DNA of 64,000 nucleotides from Apiotrichum sp. Y4204 (lineage: Eukaryota > Basidiomycota > Tremellomycetes > Trichosporonales > Trichosporonaceae). The stretch is taken from assembly GCA_025531455.1 (NCBI GenBank), contig JAMYHL010000072.1, positions 124,001 through 188,000 on the forward strand. The letters are read 5' to 3'. Positions 23,561-34,499 of the stretch are shown here, in pieces; within the stretch, counting starts at the first letter, position 1, and every line of letters starts with the position of its first letter. Made by a program: the position numbers and the translations under genes. The notes beneath the pieces were generated by a model. The model was not told the origin of the DNA and did not search any database. It was given only the letters and a program-made list of their open reading frames with translations.

Positions 23561-26500
23561 ATGGACGCCCTCCGCGTCGCAAAGGTCGAGCGCGTGATTC
23601 TCGAGCGCACGACCGCCGCGCCACCCCACACCCGCGTCCATGTGCAGGGCACGCTGCACCTCACCCCGCACCATCTCATCTTCCGCCCGACGGGTGCTGC
23701 CTCCGTTGCCCCCACCGGGTCTGCAAGCTTGGGATCAGGACCAGAATCAAAACCAGGACCAGGACCGCAGCCAGGACCTCGGGTCTCTTCCTCGTCCTCC
23801 AGCTCCGCATTCGCTGATACGGCGCCGATCCCCGAGGCCGAGGCCGCCGCGCACGAGGTCTGGGTCCCGTATCCGACGATCAACGTTCTACAGCGCCTCC
23901 AGCAGGCCCCGAATGGCCGATACCCCCTTCTTGTCGGCACGAAGACGTTTGACTCGTACACCCTCCTCTTTGAGCGCGACCGTGAGGGCGGCGCAGAGGA
24001 CGTCTGGCAGAGCGTGCGCGACTGTGCGGTTGCGCGTGAGTTCTTGAATGTTGGGGGTATGGAGCTGGCGTTCGAGGACGTGCCGAGAGCTTTGAGGAGT
24101 GCCCCTTAAGCCCCGCGTCGCAACTCCTACGTCCCTTGACATTGATGCCCAGCCCTACTTGTTAATCTTCCTCGCTGACAGCAGAAAATGTCGAGCAGCT
24201 GTACGCGTTCTTCTACACCCTCCCGCGATCGCCAATCGTGACCAAGGCGCCGCTCCAAAGCCTCGCAGGGACAGCTGCCGACGCCGAAGCTGAGCCGATG
24301 GTGGCGAACCCTCTGGACCCGGTTCCGCCACCCGAGGCGCTGGCCGAGTCCACCGATGCCAGTGCGGCACCGGAACCCGTCCCCGGCTGGGGCAGCTTCA
24401 ACCCCCGCACCGAGTTTGCGCGCCAGGGCGTCGGCGTGCGCACCAAGGCGTGGCGCTTCACGGACATTAACCGCGACTACACCTTTTCCCCGACGTACCC
24501 TGCGAAACTGGTCGTGCCGACGCGTATCAGCGACACGCTGCTGTCGTATGCGGCAAAGTACCGCTCCAAGGCGCGCATCCCTGCTCTGTCATATCTCCAC
24601 TGGGCGAACCACGTGAGTTGGTGGTGGCTCGCTCTTTGTAATCACGACTGACGACAGGCCTCCATCACGCGATCCTCACAACCCATGATAGGTATCAAGA
24701 ACGCGCGGTCACCGCAGGACGAGCGGCTGGTAGAGTGTATCTTCACCTCTCATCTGTCTCCGGAGACGGCATTAGCTGCGACCTCACCGCCGCTCAGCGC
24801 CTCGCCCTCGTACGTGTCCGTCCCCAGTGCAGGGACAGTGTACGGCGCGACGCCAACGAACCTGATCATCGACGCGCGCCCGACGACAAACGCCATGGCC
24901 AACAAGGCCAAGGGCGCGGGCACCGAGAACATGGACTGGTACAAGTGTGGGAAGAAGCAGCATCTCGGGATTGATAACATCCACGTCATGCGGAATAGTC
25001 TAAAGACGGTGTGCGAGGCGCTCGCAGAAGCGGATGCGTCGCAGCTCCCCGTGGACACTCACAAGCTTCGGAGAAGCAATTGGCTAAAACACATTGCGTG
25101 TATTCTCGACGGCTCACTTGTTATCATCCGCAATATCCACATCTCCTCTTCCCACGTCCTGATACACTGCTCGGACGGCTGGGACCGCACATCACAGCTG
25201 AGCGCCATTGCTCAGCTTTGCCTCGACCCGTACTACCGCACGCTTGAGGGCTTCAAAGTTTTGGTGGAGAAGGACTGGCTCGCGTTCGGACACATGTTCC
25301 TCCAGCGCTCGGGTCACTTGTCGTCGGACAAGCTTTTCACTGCGACACCGGACAATCTTGACGCGGACGAGCTGAGCGACGACGACTTTGGTGTTGCCGT
25401 CAAGGGTGTGCAGGCGTTCTTTGGCAGCGTGTCCAAACAGTTCCAGTCAAACAGCCATCTCAAAGAGGTATCACCCGTGTTCCACCAGTTTTTGGATTGT
25501 GTGCGCCAGATCCAGCGCCAGTTCCCGGATCGCTTCGAGTTCAACGAGGACTACCTTCTGGATCTTCACTACCATTTGTACGCGTGCCAGTTTGGTACGT
25601 TCCTCTTTGACAGCGAACGGCAGCGCCGCGTGCACCAGGGCAAGAACAAGGCGCCGTATGTCGACCGTACCGTTTCTGCATGGGAATGGTTCGACCTCCC
25701 GGCTCAGAGGAAGCGCTACCTCAATCCTGAGTATGCACCGGCGCTGGATGACCCGACGTCGCGCGCTCCGGACGCAGACATGGGTGTCCTCTTCCCCGAC
25801 CCCAAGGACGTTGCATTCTGGCACCGCCTCTTCAAGCGCAGCGAAGAGGAGATGAATCCGCCCCAGTCTCGGTTTCTTGCAGAAGCGGTCTTGGTTACGG
25901 AGGAGAAGGCGACGAGCACAGGGTCCATGAGTACATCCGTGTCCAACTCGGGCTCCGTGACCCCGTCTCCCCGACCACCCCTTGCACGCCTTGACTCGAC
26001 TCGGGAAGAGGCCGGTCCATCCTCGGCACCCACCAGTGCCACTGCTCCTCCCGCCGCATCCCCATTCTCGCGCGGGCCACCCAAGTCCAGTGGAGGCGGG
26101 TGGAACTGGTCCCAGCTGCAGACCGGAGCACTGAGCGCCTTCAACCAGATACGCTCGACGGCGTCGGATGCACTTAGCCAAATACGCGATGCGAACGACG
26201 ACGAGATGTGGGCGTCGGCAAGCACGAACGCGTCCTACGCGCCAGGCACGGGGATCGGCGAGGGCCGGCAACCATCCACCACGCTTCCACGCACGCCGCT
26301 CCGCGTCCCCTCGGAAGCGAACCCGTGGATGGTGGACGCGCCGTCGGCTATTCTCGCTTCCGAGCGGCCGTCGAGTGAGTCCGTCCAGCAGCCAGCGAGT
26401 AAACCGGCATCGACGAAATCGGCAAGCTGGAACGACAACCCGTGGGGCGAGGAGGGTGCGCGCCGGCGTCTCGACGACCTGAGTCTTGCGGCCGTGCGCA

Positions 26501-26625
26501 GGGACGAGAAGGAGCCGTCCAAGAAGGAACCTCCGGCGCCGGCGAAGCCGGCCGAAGACAAGGCGCTCCTCGAAGCCGCGCTCGGCGGCGACAGTAAGGC
26601 GTGGGACCCCCTCGGCGTCCTCTAG
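23561..26625 (+). CDS. YMR1: Myotubularin-type phosphoinositide 3-phosphatase Ymr1
   Basis: Dephosphorylates PI3P (and PI(3,5)P2) on endosomal and vacuolar membranes. Three exons (23561-24035, 24182-24612, 24658-26625) give 957 residues. The N-terminus is a PH-GRAM domain (GTLHLTPHHLIF, then VWVPYPTINVLQR). The catalytic loop HCSDGWDRTSQ near residue 473 has the intact Cys and Arg of the CX5R motif, so the enzyme should be active. It is followed by LCLDPYYRTLEGF and the family-typical FLDCVRQIQRQFPDRFEFNE. The C-terminal 250 residues are Ser/Pro-rich and disordered. Intron 1 ends in CAGCAG, so the acceptor could be 24181 or 24184, differing by one codon. Confidence 0.94.
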
Positions 26626-27519
26626 CATTGTGGCATTGTGGCATTTGTCTGTGGTGCAGAGCGGTAGATTGTGGCATGTACTTTATGACATTAATTGCGG
26701 AGAGTAGAGAAGTGTGCACGGGCATGCGACCACACTCCGTGCTACAGTCGGTGCCTGTGACACGGCCATGGCCTCTCCGTCTCCGTCCCCCTGTTCAGTG
26801 TCGGTGCGCAGCCTGCGCCGTCATCGCCGCGTCAGGGAGGACACGGAGACGAGAGCCGGGCGCGTTCCAGCGCAAGCCGTGGCGAGATGGGGCGCTCGCC
26901 AAGAGTCGCAGTGCTTGTAGTGTGCCTGGAGGTGCGCATCTCTCCGAGAAACCAAATCTACATGGAATTGTGAGTCGACGCCAAAATACCAGTAGTGTGT
27001 CTGTCAGTCACCTGGCGAGTCACCGGAACATCACCGGAACACCGGCACTCGTGCCCACCCGCGCGACCATTGCGATAAGCCGCGATAACGAGGGGAGCGA
27101 GGGGAGGGTTTGGTATTTCTTGTCGCTGTTTGGCTCGGTGTGCTGTGGTATGTGTGCGATTCTTCCCGGTGGTAAATGTTTTTACAAAAGAGGTGACTAC
27201 CGAGCTATACCGAGGAGGAGGACCGAGGAATGACATCATGGATATCTTATGATGACCGCCGGGACCGTCGGGTTATCGTGGATGTAAAGAGAGGATGGCA
27301 TGCGACATTGCAGTCTCTTCGAGCTGTTGCGTTGTCCGTCTTTTCGTGTCCTGGAATCCAGGAATTCCCAGAAATCCGTGTCTCTCGGCGCTACTCTCTT
27401 GACGACAGCGCAAAACAGGCAGCCAAAGAAGAGATACTCTTATGCATACCTCCCCCCCGATTCCCTTCAACTCCATCATCTCAACATTTCCATCATCTCC
27501 ATCCCGCATACACCCAAAA
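26626..27519 (+). other. Intergenic region between YMR1 and the NADH dehydrogenase gene
   Basis: No gene is seen in 894 bp. Short direct repeats are present: TGGCATTG units just after the YMR1 stop, and TCACCGGAACA repeated at 27018-27046. The last 100 bp are C/T-rich leader-like sequence. Confidence 0.5.
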
Positions 27520-29397
27520 ATGCTACGAACACGTCTCCCACGTCTCGCACACCTCGCCCGCCCCCTCCACTCACTCTCCCCCACCCTCCTCCCGGGCCGC
27601 GGGCTCGCGACGCAGGTCGTCGCCTCCAAACCCCGCCTCGTCATCCTCGGCTCGGGGTGGGGCGGGTACAACCTTGCGCGGTGGGTGAAGCGACTGGGGT
27701 AAGATGTACTGACGGACAGCAAGGTGGATAAGAACTTGTATGACGGTGAGTGGCGGGGGGAGAGGAGTGTGATGGGCTGCAAGGCTTTGTGCTTGTCTCT
27801 GGACCTACCCAATGTCTGGGCCACCTGCGTGCATAACCACTCCCCGCTCGTGCTCGTGTGACCGCTCGTCCGAGCTATCGATATCCAACACCGGGAGCAC
27901 ACCACTAACCCTCCCACAGTGAGCGTCGTCTCGCCCAACTCGTTCTTCTCCTTTACGCCCTTTCTCGCGTCGACATGCGTCGGCACGCTCGAGTTCCAGT
28001 GCGCGACCGAGCCCGTGCGCGGCATCAAGAACTTGAACTACTACCAGGGCTGGGCCGAGAGCGTCGGTACGTGCGGAATGATCAATACCCGGACTGCGGC
28101 TATATACTTACCTCTCTTCTCCAGACTTTGACAAGAAGACAATCAAGATTGATCCGGCGCTGCCGGCGCTCGTCCCCGGAGAAGAGCACGTTCCGGGGCC
28201 AAGCCAGGGCGCCGAGCTCAGCGCGGGATACACGCCCGGCGACGCGTACGAGATTGGATACGATAAGCTCGTTATTGCGACAGGGTGCCGGAGCGCGTGG
28301 TTCAATACCCCCGGCGTGCTCGAGCACGCCAAATTCCTCAAGGACGTGCGTGAGGCGCGCGCCATCCGCCGACACCTGCTGTATAACCTCGAGCTGGCGT
28401 GCAAGCCGGGAGTGACGCCCGAGCAGCGCAAGCGGCTGCTGTCTTTCCGCATTGTCGGCGGCGGGCCGACGGGTGTCGAGTTTGCCGCCGAGCTGCACGA
28501 TTTCATCGAGCAGGACGTGTACCGCATCTACCCGCAGCTCAAGGGCCAGGTTGACATTACGCTGTACGATACCGCGCCGGGGATCCTTGGCGGGTTCGAC
28601 GCCAGCCTGCGCGGGTATGCGGAGAAGAAGTTTTCCCGTGACGGCGTGACGGTGCGCGGAAACTCGCGGGTCACGGCCGTCGGACCCGACTGGATCGAGC
28701 TCCAGAACGGCGAGCGCGTGCCGTATGGGTATGTGGTCAGAACGGTTCTTGTGCTCACGGCAGACTCTTGGTGTGGAACACGGGCCTTGCAATTAACGAG
28801 TTTGTGAAAGACCTCAAGGGCGTGTCCAAGGACAGCAAGTCGTGGGTGCTGGCAAGGTTGCAGCGCTGACCACAGAATCAAGGTCGGGCCGCACCTCGAG
28901 GTCCTCGATGAGAACGGCGAGGTCCGCCCTGGGGTGTTCGCGATTGGTGACAACTCGACGCCCGCAGACGGGAACAAGCTCCCGGCAACTGCGCAGGGTG
29001 CGTATACAACACTCTTAACAATCGTTGATCACAGTGGCATCACAGATGGCGGGATACATGTCGTCGACGCTCAAGTCGGTTGCGACGGGCTCGGAGCTGT
29101 CTTCACTCCCAGACTTCCACTGGAAGAACCGCGGGAGCATGGTCTTCATCGGCGACTACAAGGCCATGGTGGACCGCACAAGCAAGGGCACGGACGGCTT
29201 CCGCGCGCGCATCTCGGGGTGAGTAGTTGACGCGGCGCACAAGCTGCAAGCTGACATGGCTAACATTCAGATTTGTCGCGTGGCTCGTATGGCGCTCGTA
29301 CTATGTTACCCTCGCGATGGGGTGGCGCAACAAGCTCCTCATCCCCATGTACTGGACGCTCAACTTTTTCTTTGGCCGCGATGTCACAAACTACTAG
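27520..29397 (+). CDS. Type II (rotenone-insensitive) NADH dehydrogenase, mitochondrial
   Basis: Oxidises NADH at the mitochondrial inner membrane and reduces ubiquinone without proton pumping. Eight exons (27520-27698, 27720-27745, 27920-28066, 28125-28728, 28764-28841, 28876-28997, 29035-29218, 29271-29397) give 488 residues. An Arg-rich presequence (MLRTRLPRLAHLARPL) precedes the FAD Rossmann motif VILGSGWGGYNLARW; the NADH Rossmann motif is RIVGGGPTGVEFAAEL; the second FAD block is GVFAIGDN. There is no EF-hand insert. It ends in a membrane-binding tail FFFGRDVTNY. Intron 5 is 34 nt, chosen because it alone restores frame with a GTGGGT donor. Matrix-facing (Ndi) versus external (Nde) orientation cannot be told from sequence. 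Confidence 0.92.
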
Positions 29398-29729
29398 AGA
29401 GGAGGGGGTGGGAGATGGGCGAGCAAGAGGCAAGAGGTCCAGTGCGGTCACCTCGACGACAGCAGGTCTTGTGTTTGTACTGTATAGCGGCTCATGCAGC
29501 ACATTCCGCTGCGAATCGTGCAGCGTCCCGTCGAGATGTTGATCTTAGCGCGACGTATAGTTAAAAGCAACACGCGGCACGACACTCATGGGATTCTTGG
29601 AAAGTACTCTGTTCATCACTGCTTCTCTGCTTCTGCATCTGTCGGAACCTGCGCTTACAAACTCCAATTGCGTATCTTACAGACTTGACTCTCACTCTCC
29701 CCCCATCTAGCGCTCACAGTCCAGCTTGC
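29398..29729. other. Convergent 3' intergenic region
   Basis: 332 bp between the stops of the dehydrogenase and the MFS transporter genes. No structure was recognised. Confidence 0.45.
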
Positions 29730-31292
29730 TCAACTGCGCGAGTCGACACGGTACGTGGTCTGCTGGCTCGGATGGGGCATCTTGTCCTTGTCGTCATCGT
29801 GCACGATGTCATGCTCCTGCTTGGCACTCTCGTCAAATCCGCCCTCGACACCCATAACCGCCACCGAGTCCTCGACCGCCTCGCGGCGCCCGTCGAGATG
29901 CCGCTGCCAGATGCTCCACTTGCCCATGCGGCGGCACTTGAGCGCCCACATGACCCACCCATACACCATGAGCGGGATGAAGCCCGTCATGGGGACGAGG
30001 TAGCTTCCGTGGGGGCCGTGCGCGTCCGAAAAGGCCGCCTGCGCAGAGGGGTACCACGCGCCGCCCGAGACTCCCGCGGCGATGATCCCGCCGCCGACAC
30101 GGGCATAACCTCCCAGATCCTTGGTGGCAATGGCGAAAATGACGGGATAGCACGTCGACTCGAAAAAGAAGACGAGCATAAGGCACGCGAGCCCCCCGTG
30201 CGCCGGGATCGTAGAGCACAGAATACTAAACAGCACCAGGCCGACGCCGTTGACGCCAAGCGTAAATGCCGGATCGACATAGCGAAGGTATGCGACGCCA
30301 AAGAAGCGGCCGACGGTGAAGACTGCCTGGCCGACGGAGAAGTAGTTTGACGCCATCTTTTGCGAGTAGGGCGGGTTGATGCCGGGGAGCTTTTGGATGT
30401 AGAACATGCACTGGGACGCGACGGCGACCTGTGCACCAACATAACAAAACTCGGCCCAGAATCCCCACACCATGTGCTGTTTCTTGAAGAGCCCGCGGAT
30501 CCCCTCCTTCTCTGCCTGTGCCTCAAGTGCCTCGGGGACGTGCTGCCGCACCTCTGGGAGCTTGGCAAACGCGAATCCAATGTTCAGGAGGAGCGCAAAC
30601 ACCGCAACGGCGAGGTAGACGTACTGCACTGTCCCGAGCTCGGTGGCGTTCTTACCGTTGAAAAAGGTGTTTGAGGCAATCTGCGGGCCAATGACCGTGG
30701 CAATGCCGTTGAACGCCTGCGCCAGCGTAAGCCGGAACGCGGCGTACTTTGCCGGGCCAAGCACCACAATGTACGTGTTGGCCGCCGTCTCGAGTGTGGC
30801 AATGCCGCTGGCCGCCACAAAGGTGAATGCGATAAACATGCCGTACTGGCGGTACACTGCTGACGGCCAAAACCTGGAGAAAGCGTTAGTACTGCGGGGG
30901 TAGAATGGCTCACAGGATACAGCCCGCGCTAAAGAGACCAAGACCAATGTGGATGCCATTCTTGTACCCGATGCGGCGCATGAGCACGCCCATGGGCGGC
31001 GAGACCAGGAGGTATGAGATAAAGTACGCAAACTGGAGCAGCGTCGTCTGTGTATAGTCGAGGTGGAAGATCTCCTGCCATTGTCAGTGATAGACTCCGG
31101 TACTCCGGGGGGATACGCACCTTGAAGTGACTGTTCAGACTGTCCACCAAGCCGTAGGACAGGCCCCATAGGAAGAACTGACGTCAGGGAACCCAACAAG
31201 CTGACCGGACATACAAGAGAGGTGACGAGCGAAAAGGCAAATATAAGCTGGAAGCGCGAGAGCGCCGTATAATCGGCGGGCACGGGGCTCAT
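29730..31292 (-). CDS. MFS sugar transporter, L-fucose permease (FucP/FHS) family
   Basis: Predicted plasma-membrane sugar:H+ symporter. Four exons (31292-31215, 31177-31121, 31074-30914, 30873-29730) give 479 residues with about 12 hydrophobic segments. The FHS signature FFLWGLSYGLVDSLNSHFK lies in the first membrane span, followed by FAYFISYLLVSPPMGVLMRRIGY (MFS A-loop), and ASGIATLETAANTYI. The C-terminal 60 residues are hydrophilic and His/Asp-rich (HDDDKDK). The family carries fucose, glucose/galactose or related hexoses; the substrate here is not determinable. Its start faces LRP1 across a 1.3-kb region with three TCACGTG sites. Confidence 0.88.
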   Translation of the reverse strand: MSPVPADYTALSRFQLIFAFSLVTSLVCPVSLLGSLTSVLPMGPVLRLGGQSEQSLQGAYPPGVPESITDNGRRSSTSTIHRRRCSSLRTLSHTSWSRRPWACSCAASGTRMASTLVLVSLARAVSCEPFYPRSTNAFSRFWPSAVYRQYGMFIAFTFVAASGIATLETAANTYIVVLGPAKYAAFRLTLAQAFNGIATVIGPQIASNTFFNGKNATELGTVQYVYLAVAVFALLLNIGFAFAKLPEVRQHVPEALEAQAEKEGIRGLFKKQHMVWGFWAEFCYVGAQVAVASQCMFYIQKLPGINPPYSQKMASNYFSVGQAVFTVGRFFGVAYLRYVDPAFTLGVNGVGLVLFSILCSTIPAHGGLACLMLVFFFESTCYPVIFAIATKDLGGYARVGGGIIAAGVSGGAWYPSAQAAFSDAHGPHGSYLVPMTGFIPLMVYGWVMWALKCRRMGKWSIWQRHLDGRREAVEDSVAVMGVEGGFDESAKQEHDIVHDDDKDKMPHPSQQTTYRVDSRS

Positions 31293-32019
31293 GGCTGTGG
31301 GGACGAGCAACTCTCAGCAGTAGGCGAGCTGGAACACGAGTCGAGTCAAGAAGCGACCGAAAGCCGTTAGCGGGTCTGGGTTCTTATAGCCACATCGCGT
31401 TGTCAACCCAAGCACTGGAGCACGACCGCCACTCCATATCCATCAGAGTTAGCTTCGGCCTCTTCCCCACAAATAGCTCAAAGTAGCGCCGGAAGATCAA
31501 TGTCGCGGCGCTTGGCGTACGTTATAGTTACCATCGTGACATCGGCTCGCGGCGCGCAGGTGATGGCCGAGATACTCGATACCCGACCGTACACGGTCGC
31601 CATGCCGCCCACCTCGTGTACCTCGTGCACCTCGTGGACACCGTCGCATTTCCCCGCGTTTGCGAGTCTTGGCCCCCTGGGGAAAAGATGTGCCGGTGCC
31701 TGCAGACGTTTGACATCGTGGTTTGCTACGGTATGTACGTACTGGACTGTGTCGTACTCTGTACCGTATACAGTACCCTCACGCGCTACTGTTCACCTCG
31801 GTACACTACACACACTTTGTCCGTACTAGCACACAGTATCCGTAGTATTGACTCATCGCTTTGCTCGCCACCGCACCACCCCTCGTTCCCGTAACTCTGC
31901 TTGTCCCCACCGTTAGAAAGACCCTTCCAAGCAGAGCTCCTCAGCACAAACCCTGTCTTGCACCAGGTCTGGTGTACTTCATCTCCATACAAGAGCCCCT
32001 CTTATATTGCGCTCTCTAA

Positions 32020-32052
32020 AGTCACTAGTGAGTCACTAGTCACTAGTCACTA
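32020..32052. repeat. GTCACTA tandem repeat with an AP-1/Gcn4-type site
   Basis: GTCACTAG units recur four times. The junction of the first two makes TGAGTCA at 32029-32035, the consensus bound by Gcn4/AP-1-class bZIP factors. Whether it is functional is inference. Confidence 0.5.
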
Positions 32053-32185
32053 CTACCTTACAGGCTGGGGTGGAACACGGCCTTCGTCCTTGACATCATC
32101 GACGGTCGACAGGCATTGACCGGCATAGACCGGGCCGGAGCGAGACATGTGGTGTGTTATAGATCGTGAAGATCCCGTAGACCGA

Positions 32186-32446
32186 TCACGTGATGCCGTG
32201 AGAATTCCGAGAATAGGCATACACGCCGAAAGTCAAAAACAAAGAACATATGAACGGATATCCAATTATCCATGAATTTCATTTTTGCTTCATCCTGATT
32301 CTTATACGAATTCCTTCAAATCAAAATCACGTGATATATTGGAAAAAGACAGCTCCACAAGGATCCTTCCAGCTCGTCCACTCGATCCACTTACTTCTCG
32401 CGTGGTCACCTTATTTGGGTTCCCGCTTCATAACTCCATCACGTGA
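32186..32446. promoter_or_regulatory. Three TCACGTG E-box palindromes
   Basis: CACGTG cores at 32187-32192, 32328-32333 and 32440-32445. The first two are ATCACGTGAT and the third is ATCACGTGAC, so all three carry RTCACGTG, the consensus of Cbf1-class bHLH proteins in yeasts. They lie 131, 243 and 384 bp upstream of the LRP1 ATG and 0.9-1.15 kb upstream of the transporter start. Confidence 0.6.
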
Positions 32447-32575
32447 CAATGACAAAAGTTGATGTTTTTACATTGACAGTGACCCCCCCCTCACACGACG
32501 ACGAGCAAGCAACAAGCGCGAGGCAACGCCGCATCACCTGCATCACCAAGTACCAACAAACTCGCAGATCGCACA

Positions 32576-33395
32576 ATGGAAGACCCGACCCTCGCGCTCG
32601 GAGAGCTGGACGCCCGCTTTGCGGCGCTCGAATCGGCCGTCGCGCCGCTCCTTCGCCGGCCGCGGGGGGAGACGATGGACGCCCTCGGGAACGTGGACAA
32701 GGCCAAGATGGACGTGCTCCTCGCGTTTGCGATCAACAACCTCGTGTGGAGTGAGTAAAGAGCAAGGAATTGTCAAATCCGCAGACTGTTCTCCTTTCTG
32801 ACACCAGTCTTCCTCCGCACGCGCGGGATCGACCCCGAGACGCACGACGTATCTGCCGAGCTCGAACGCATAAAGACGTACTATGCCAAGGTGCGCGCCG
32901 CCGAGGGCGACGCCGGGCCATCGCGTGAGTAAAGTGACTGGTGGTGCATATGTGCGTGGGGTGTATGATCGTCGATGAGCACGCAAGTACTCCTCGCACT
33001 GCGCCCCCGGTCCAGAAGCCCAGAAGTATCACACACTGACTCCAGGCCGCATCGACGTGCCCGCCGCCAGCCGCATAATCAAGCACTCGCTCCCGACCCA
33101 GCGCTCGCTGGATGCCGCCGCCCCAGCCCCCGCGACGGCTGCCGCTGCGCTGGCGCGCACGCAGGCGCTCGCGCACGATGTCGGGCGGTCGACGCGCTTC
33201 CGCCATATCGCGAGCGGAGGGGAGAAGGTTATTCCCGGAGAAGACCGGGACGAAAATATGGAGGAACAAGAGGAGAAAGAGGGGCAAGCTGCCGCGGCGG
33301 ACAACCTCCTTGCTGGCGTCGAGGCGGACATTGTTGCGGATGAGGTGGCGCAGAGCAGTAAGAAGAAGCGCAAGACGAAGCGGAAAAGGACGTGA
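32576..33395 (+). CDS. LRP1: Nuclear exosome cofactor Lrp1/Rrp47 (C1D family)
   Basis: Binds the N-terminus of the exosome nuclease Rrp6 and helps process rRNA and small RNA 3' ends. Three exons (32576-32750, 32808-32924, 33046-33395) give 213 residues. The Sas10/C1D domain is visible: NVDKAKMDVLLAFAINNLVW, then IFLRTRGIDPETHDVSAELERIKTYYAKVR split over exons, then DVPAASRIIKHSL. The tail is acidic and then ends in a basic patch (KKKRKTKRKRT) that fits RNA binding and nuclear import. Confidence 0.88.
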
Positions 33396-33714
33396 GGATG
33401 TTGGGGTGGTAGAGGTCGAGGTACATAGATGTTCATCCGGTCGAGTGTCATTTGTTGTGTATGCATCATGGGTCATTAGTGAAATCATGGAGCGGCCACC
33501 AGAGTCTTATGAGAGTAGTCCCCGTCCGTTGCAATATCCGTAAACACACATCACGTACATGCTGGCATGCATAGGCGCCAGTACAACACGGCGCAGACTA
33601 TTTGATACTTACATTGTGCCCTCTCAGATGAAGCACTGTAGATGGGAATGTCCGTGCCTCCAGGGCACTTCGCTGCGAGCTCGAGAGCTGACAACATTCG
33701 ACTGAGACTCCAGT
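33396..33714. other. Convergent 3' intergenic region
   Basis: 319 bp between the LRP1 stop and the stop of the unrecognised acidic-protein gene. Nothing was recognised. Confidence 0.45.
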
Positions 33715-34499
33715 CTAGCTCGCGCGCTCACATGCGCCGCAGTCCTGGCATACAGACCAGAGGCTGCGCGCGCCATTCGCATCAGGGTAGTCGCTCATAC
33801 GGAGCTGGGGGATCGACTTGCAGTTGGGGCCGTGAGCATTGCGCACGCGCTCAACGGCAGACGCTTCCGGGCCGAGAATCATGCCGTTCGCGGGCTGGAT
33901 GAGGCCAGAGTTGGCACTCCAGCCGTGGGGGGTGACGGGCGTCGACTGTGCGTGGTTGCCGTTCGGGTAGTAGCCAAGCTGAGCGTAGCCGGCCTTGGGA
34001 GACCCGTCGTCGCTGTCCATCTCGTCTTCCTCGGCACCGGGACCAAAGCCAAAACCGCCTGATCCGCTCTCGGCGTAGCAGTACTGCGAGGTCTCATTCA
34101 AGCTCGGCGTCTCAAGAGCGTCGTCCATGTCAAAGTCCATGTCGTGGTCCATCATGTTGTCCGACTCAGACGCGGTGGTGGAGGTGGTCATGTCGGGGAC
34201 GAGCTCGGGAGGGTAGCCATTGGGGAAGCCGGTAGACGCGTCAAAGTGTTGAGGGACGTTGATGCGGAGGTGCTGAGGCTATAAGCATGGTGCCACGGAC
34301 ATGAGTGATCGCGGGCACGATCCCGTCACGCTAGGACCGCCAGGTATAGGCACGGCGCGCGTAGATCCCCAGGTGTGGTACTCACCTTGGCAGTGGCAGT
34401 GGCATCCTCCTCGCCCTCTCCATCGCGCTTGCGCTTGGGCTTGACACCAGAAGACGAGGCGACGGCCTGCGACTGGAAGGGAAGGAACGCGGATGTCAT
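33715..34499 (-). CDS. Hypothetical protein with acidic centre and cysteine-rich C-terminus
   Basis: Two exons (34499-34386, 34278-33715) encode 225 residues; the GTGAGT/TAG junction keeps frame. I do not recognise the family. Visible features: a basic patch KPKRKRD near residue 20 that could be a nuclear localisation signal; a Met/Asp-rich stretch MMDHDMDFDMDDALETPSLN near 85; a Gly/Phe-rich patch; and a conserved-looking tail with four Cys (NCKSIPQLRMSDYP, then VCQDCGACERAS). Two CXXC-spaced Cys at the end might bind metal. A very long, GA-rich upstream region and the probable nuclear signal fit a regulator, but that is only inference. Confidence 0.65.

Larger units (their letters stand above)
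31293..32575. other. Divergent intergenic region between the MFS transporter and LRP1
   Basis: A 1.28-kb stretch with no gene; the right half is AT-richer than the surroundings. It carries a 7-bp tandem repeat with an embedded TGAGTCA, and three TCACGTG palindromes, listed separately. Confidence 0.6.
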
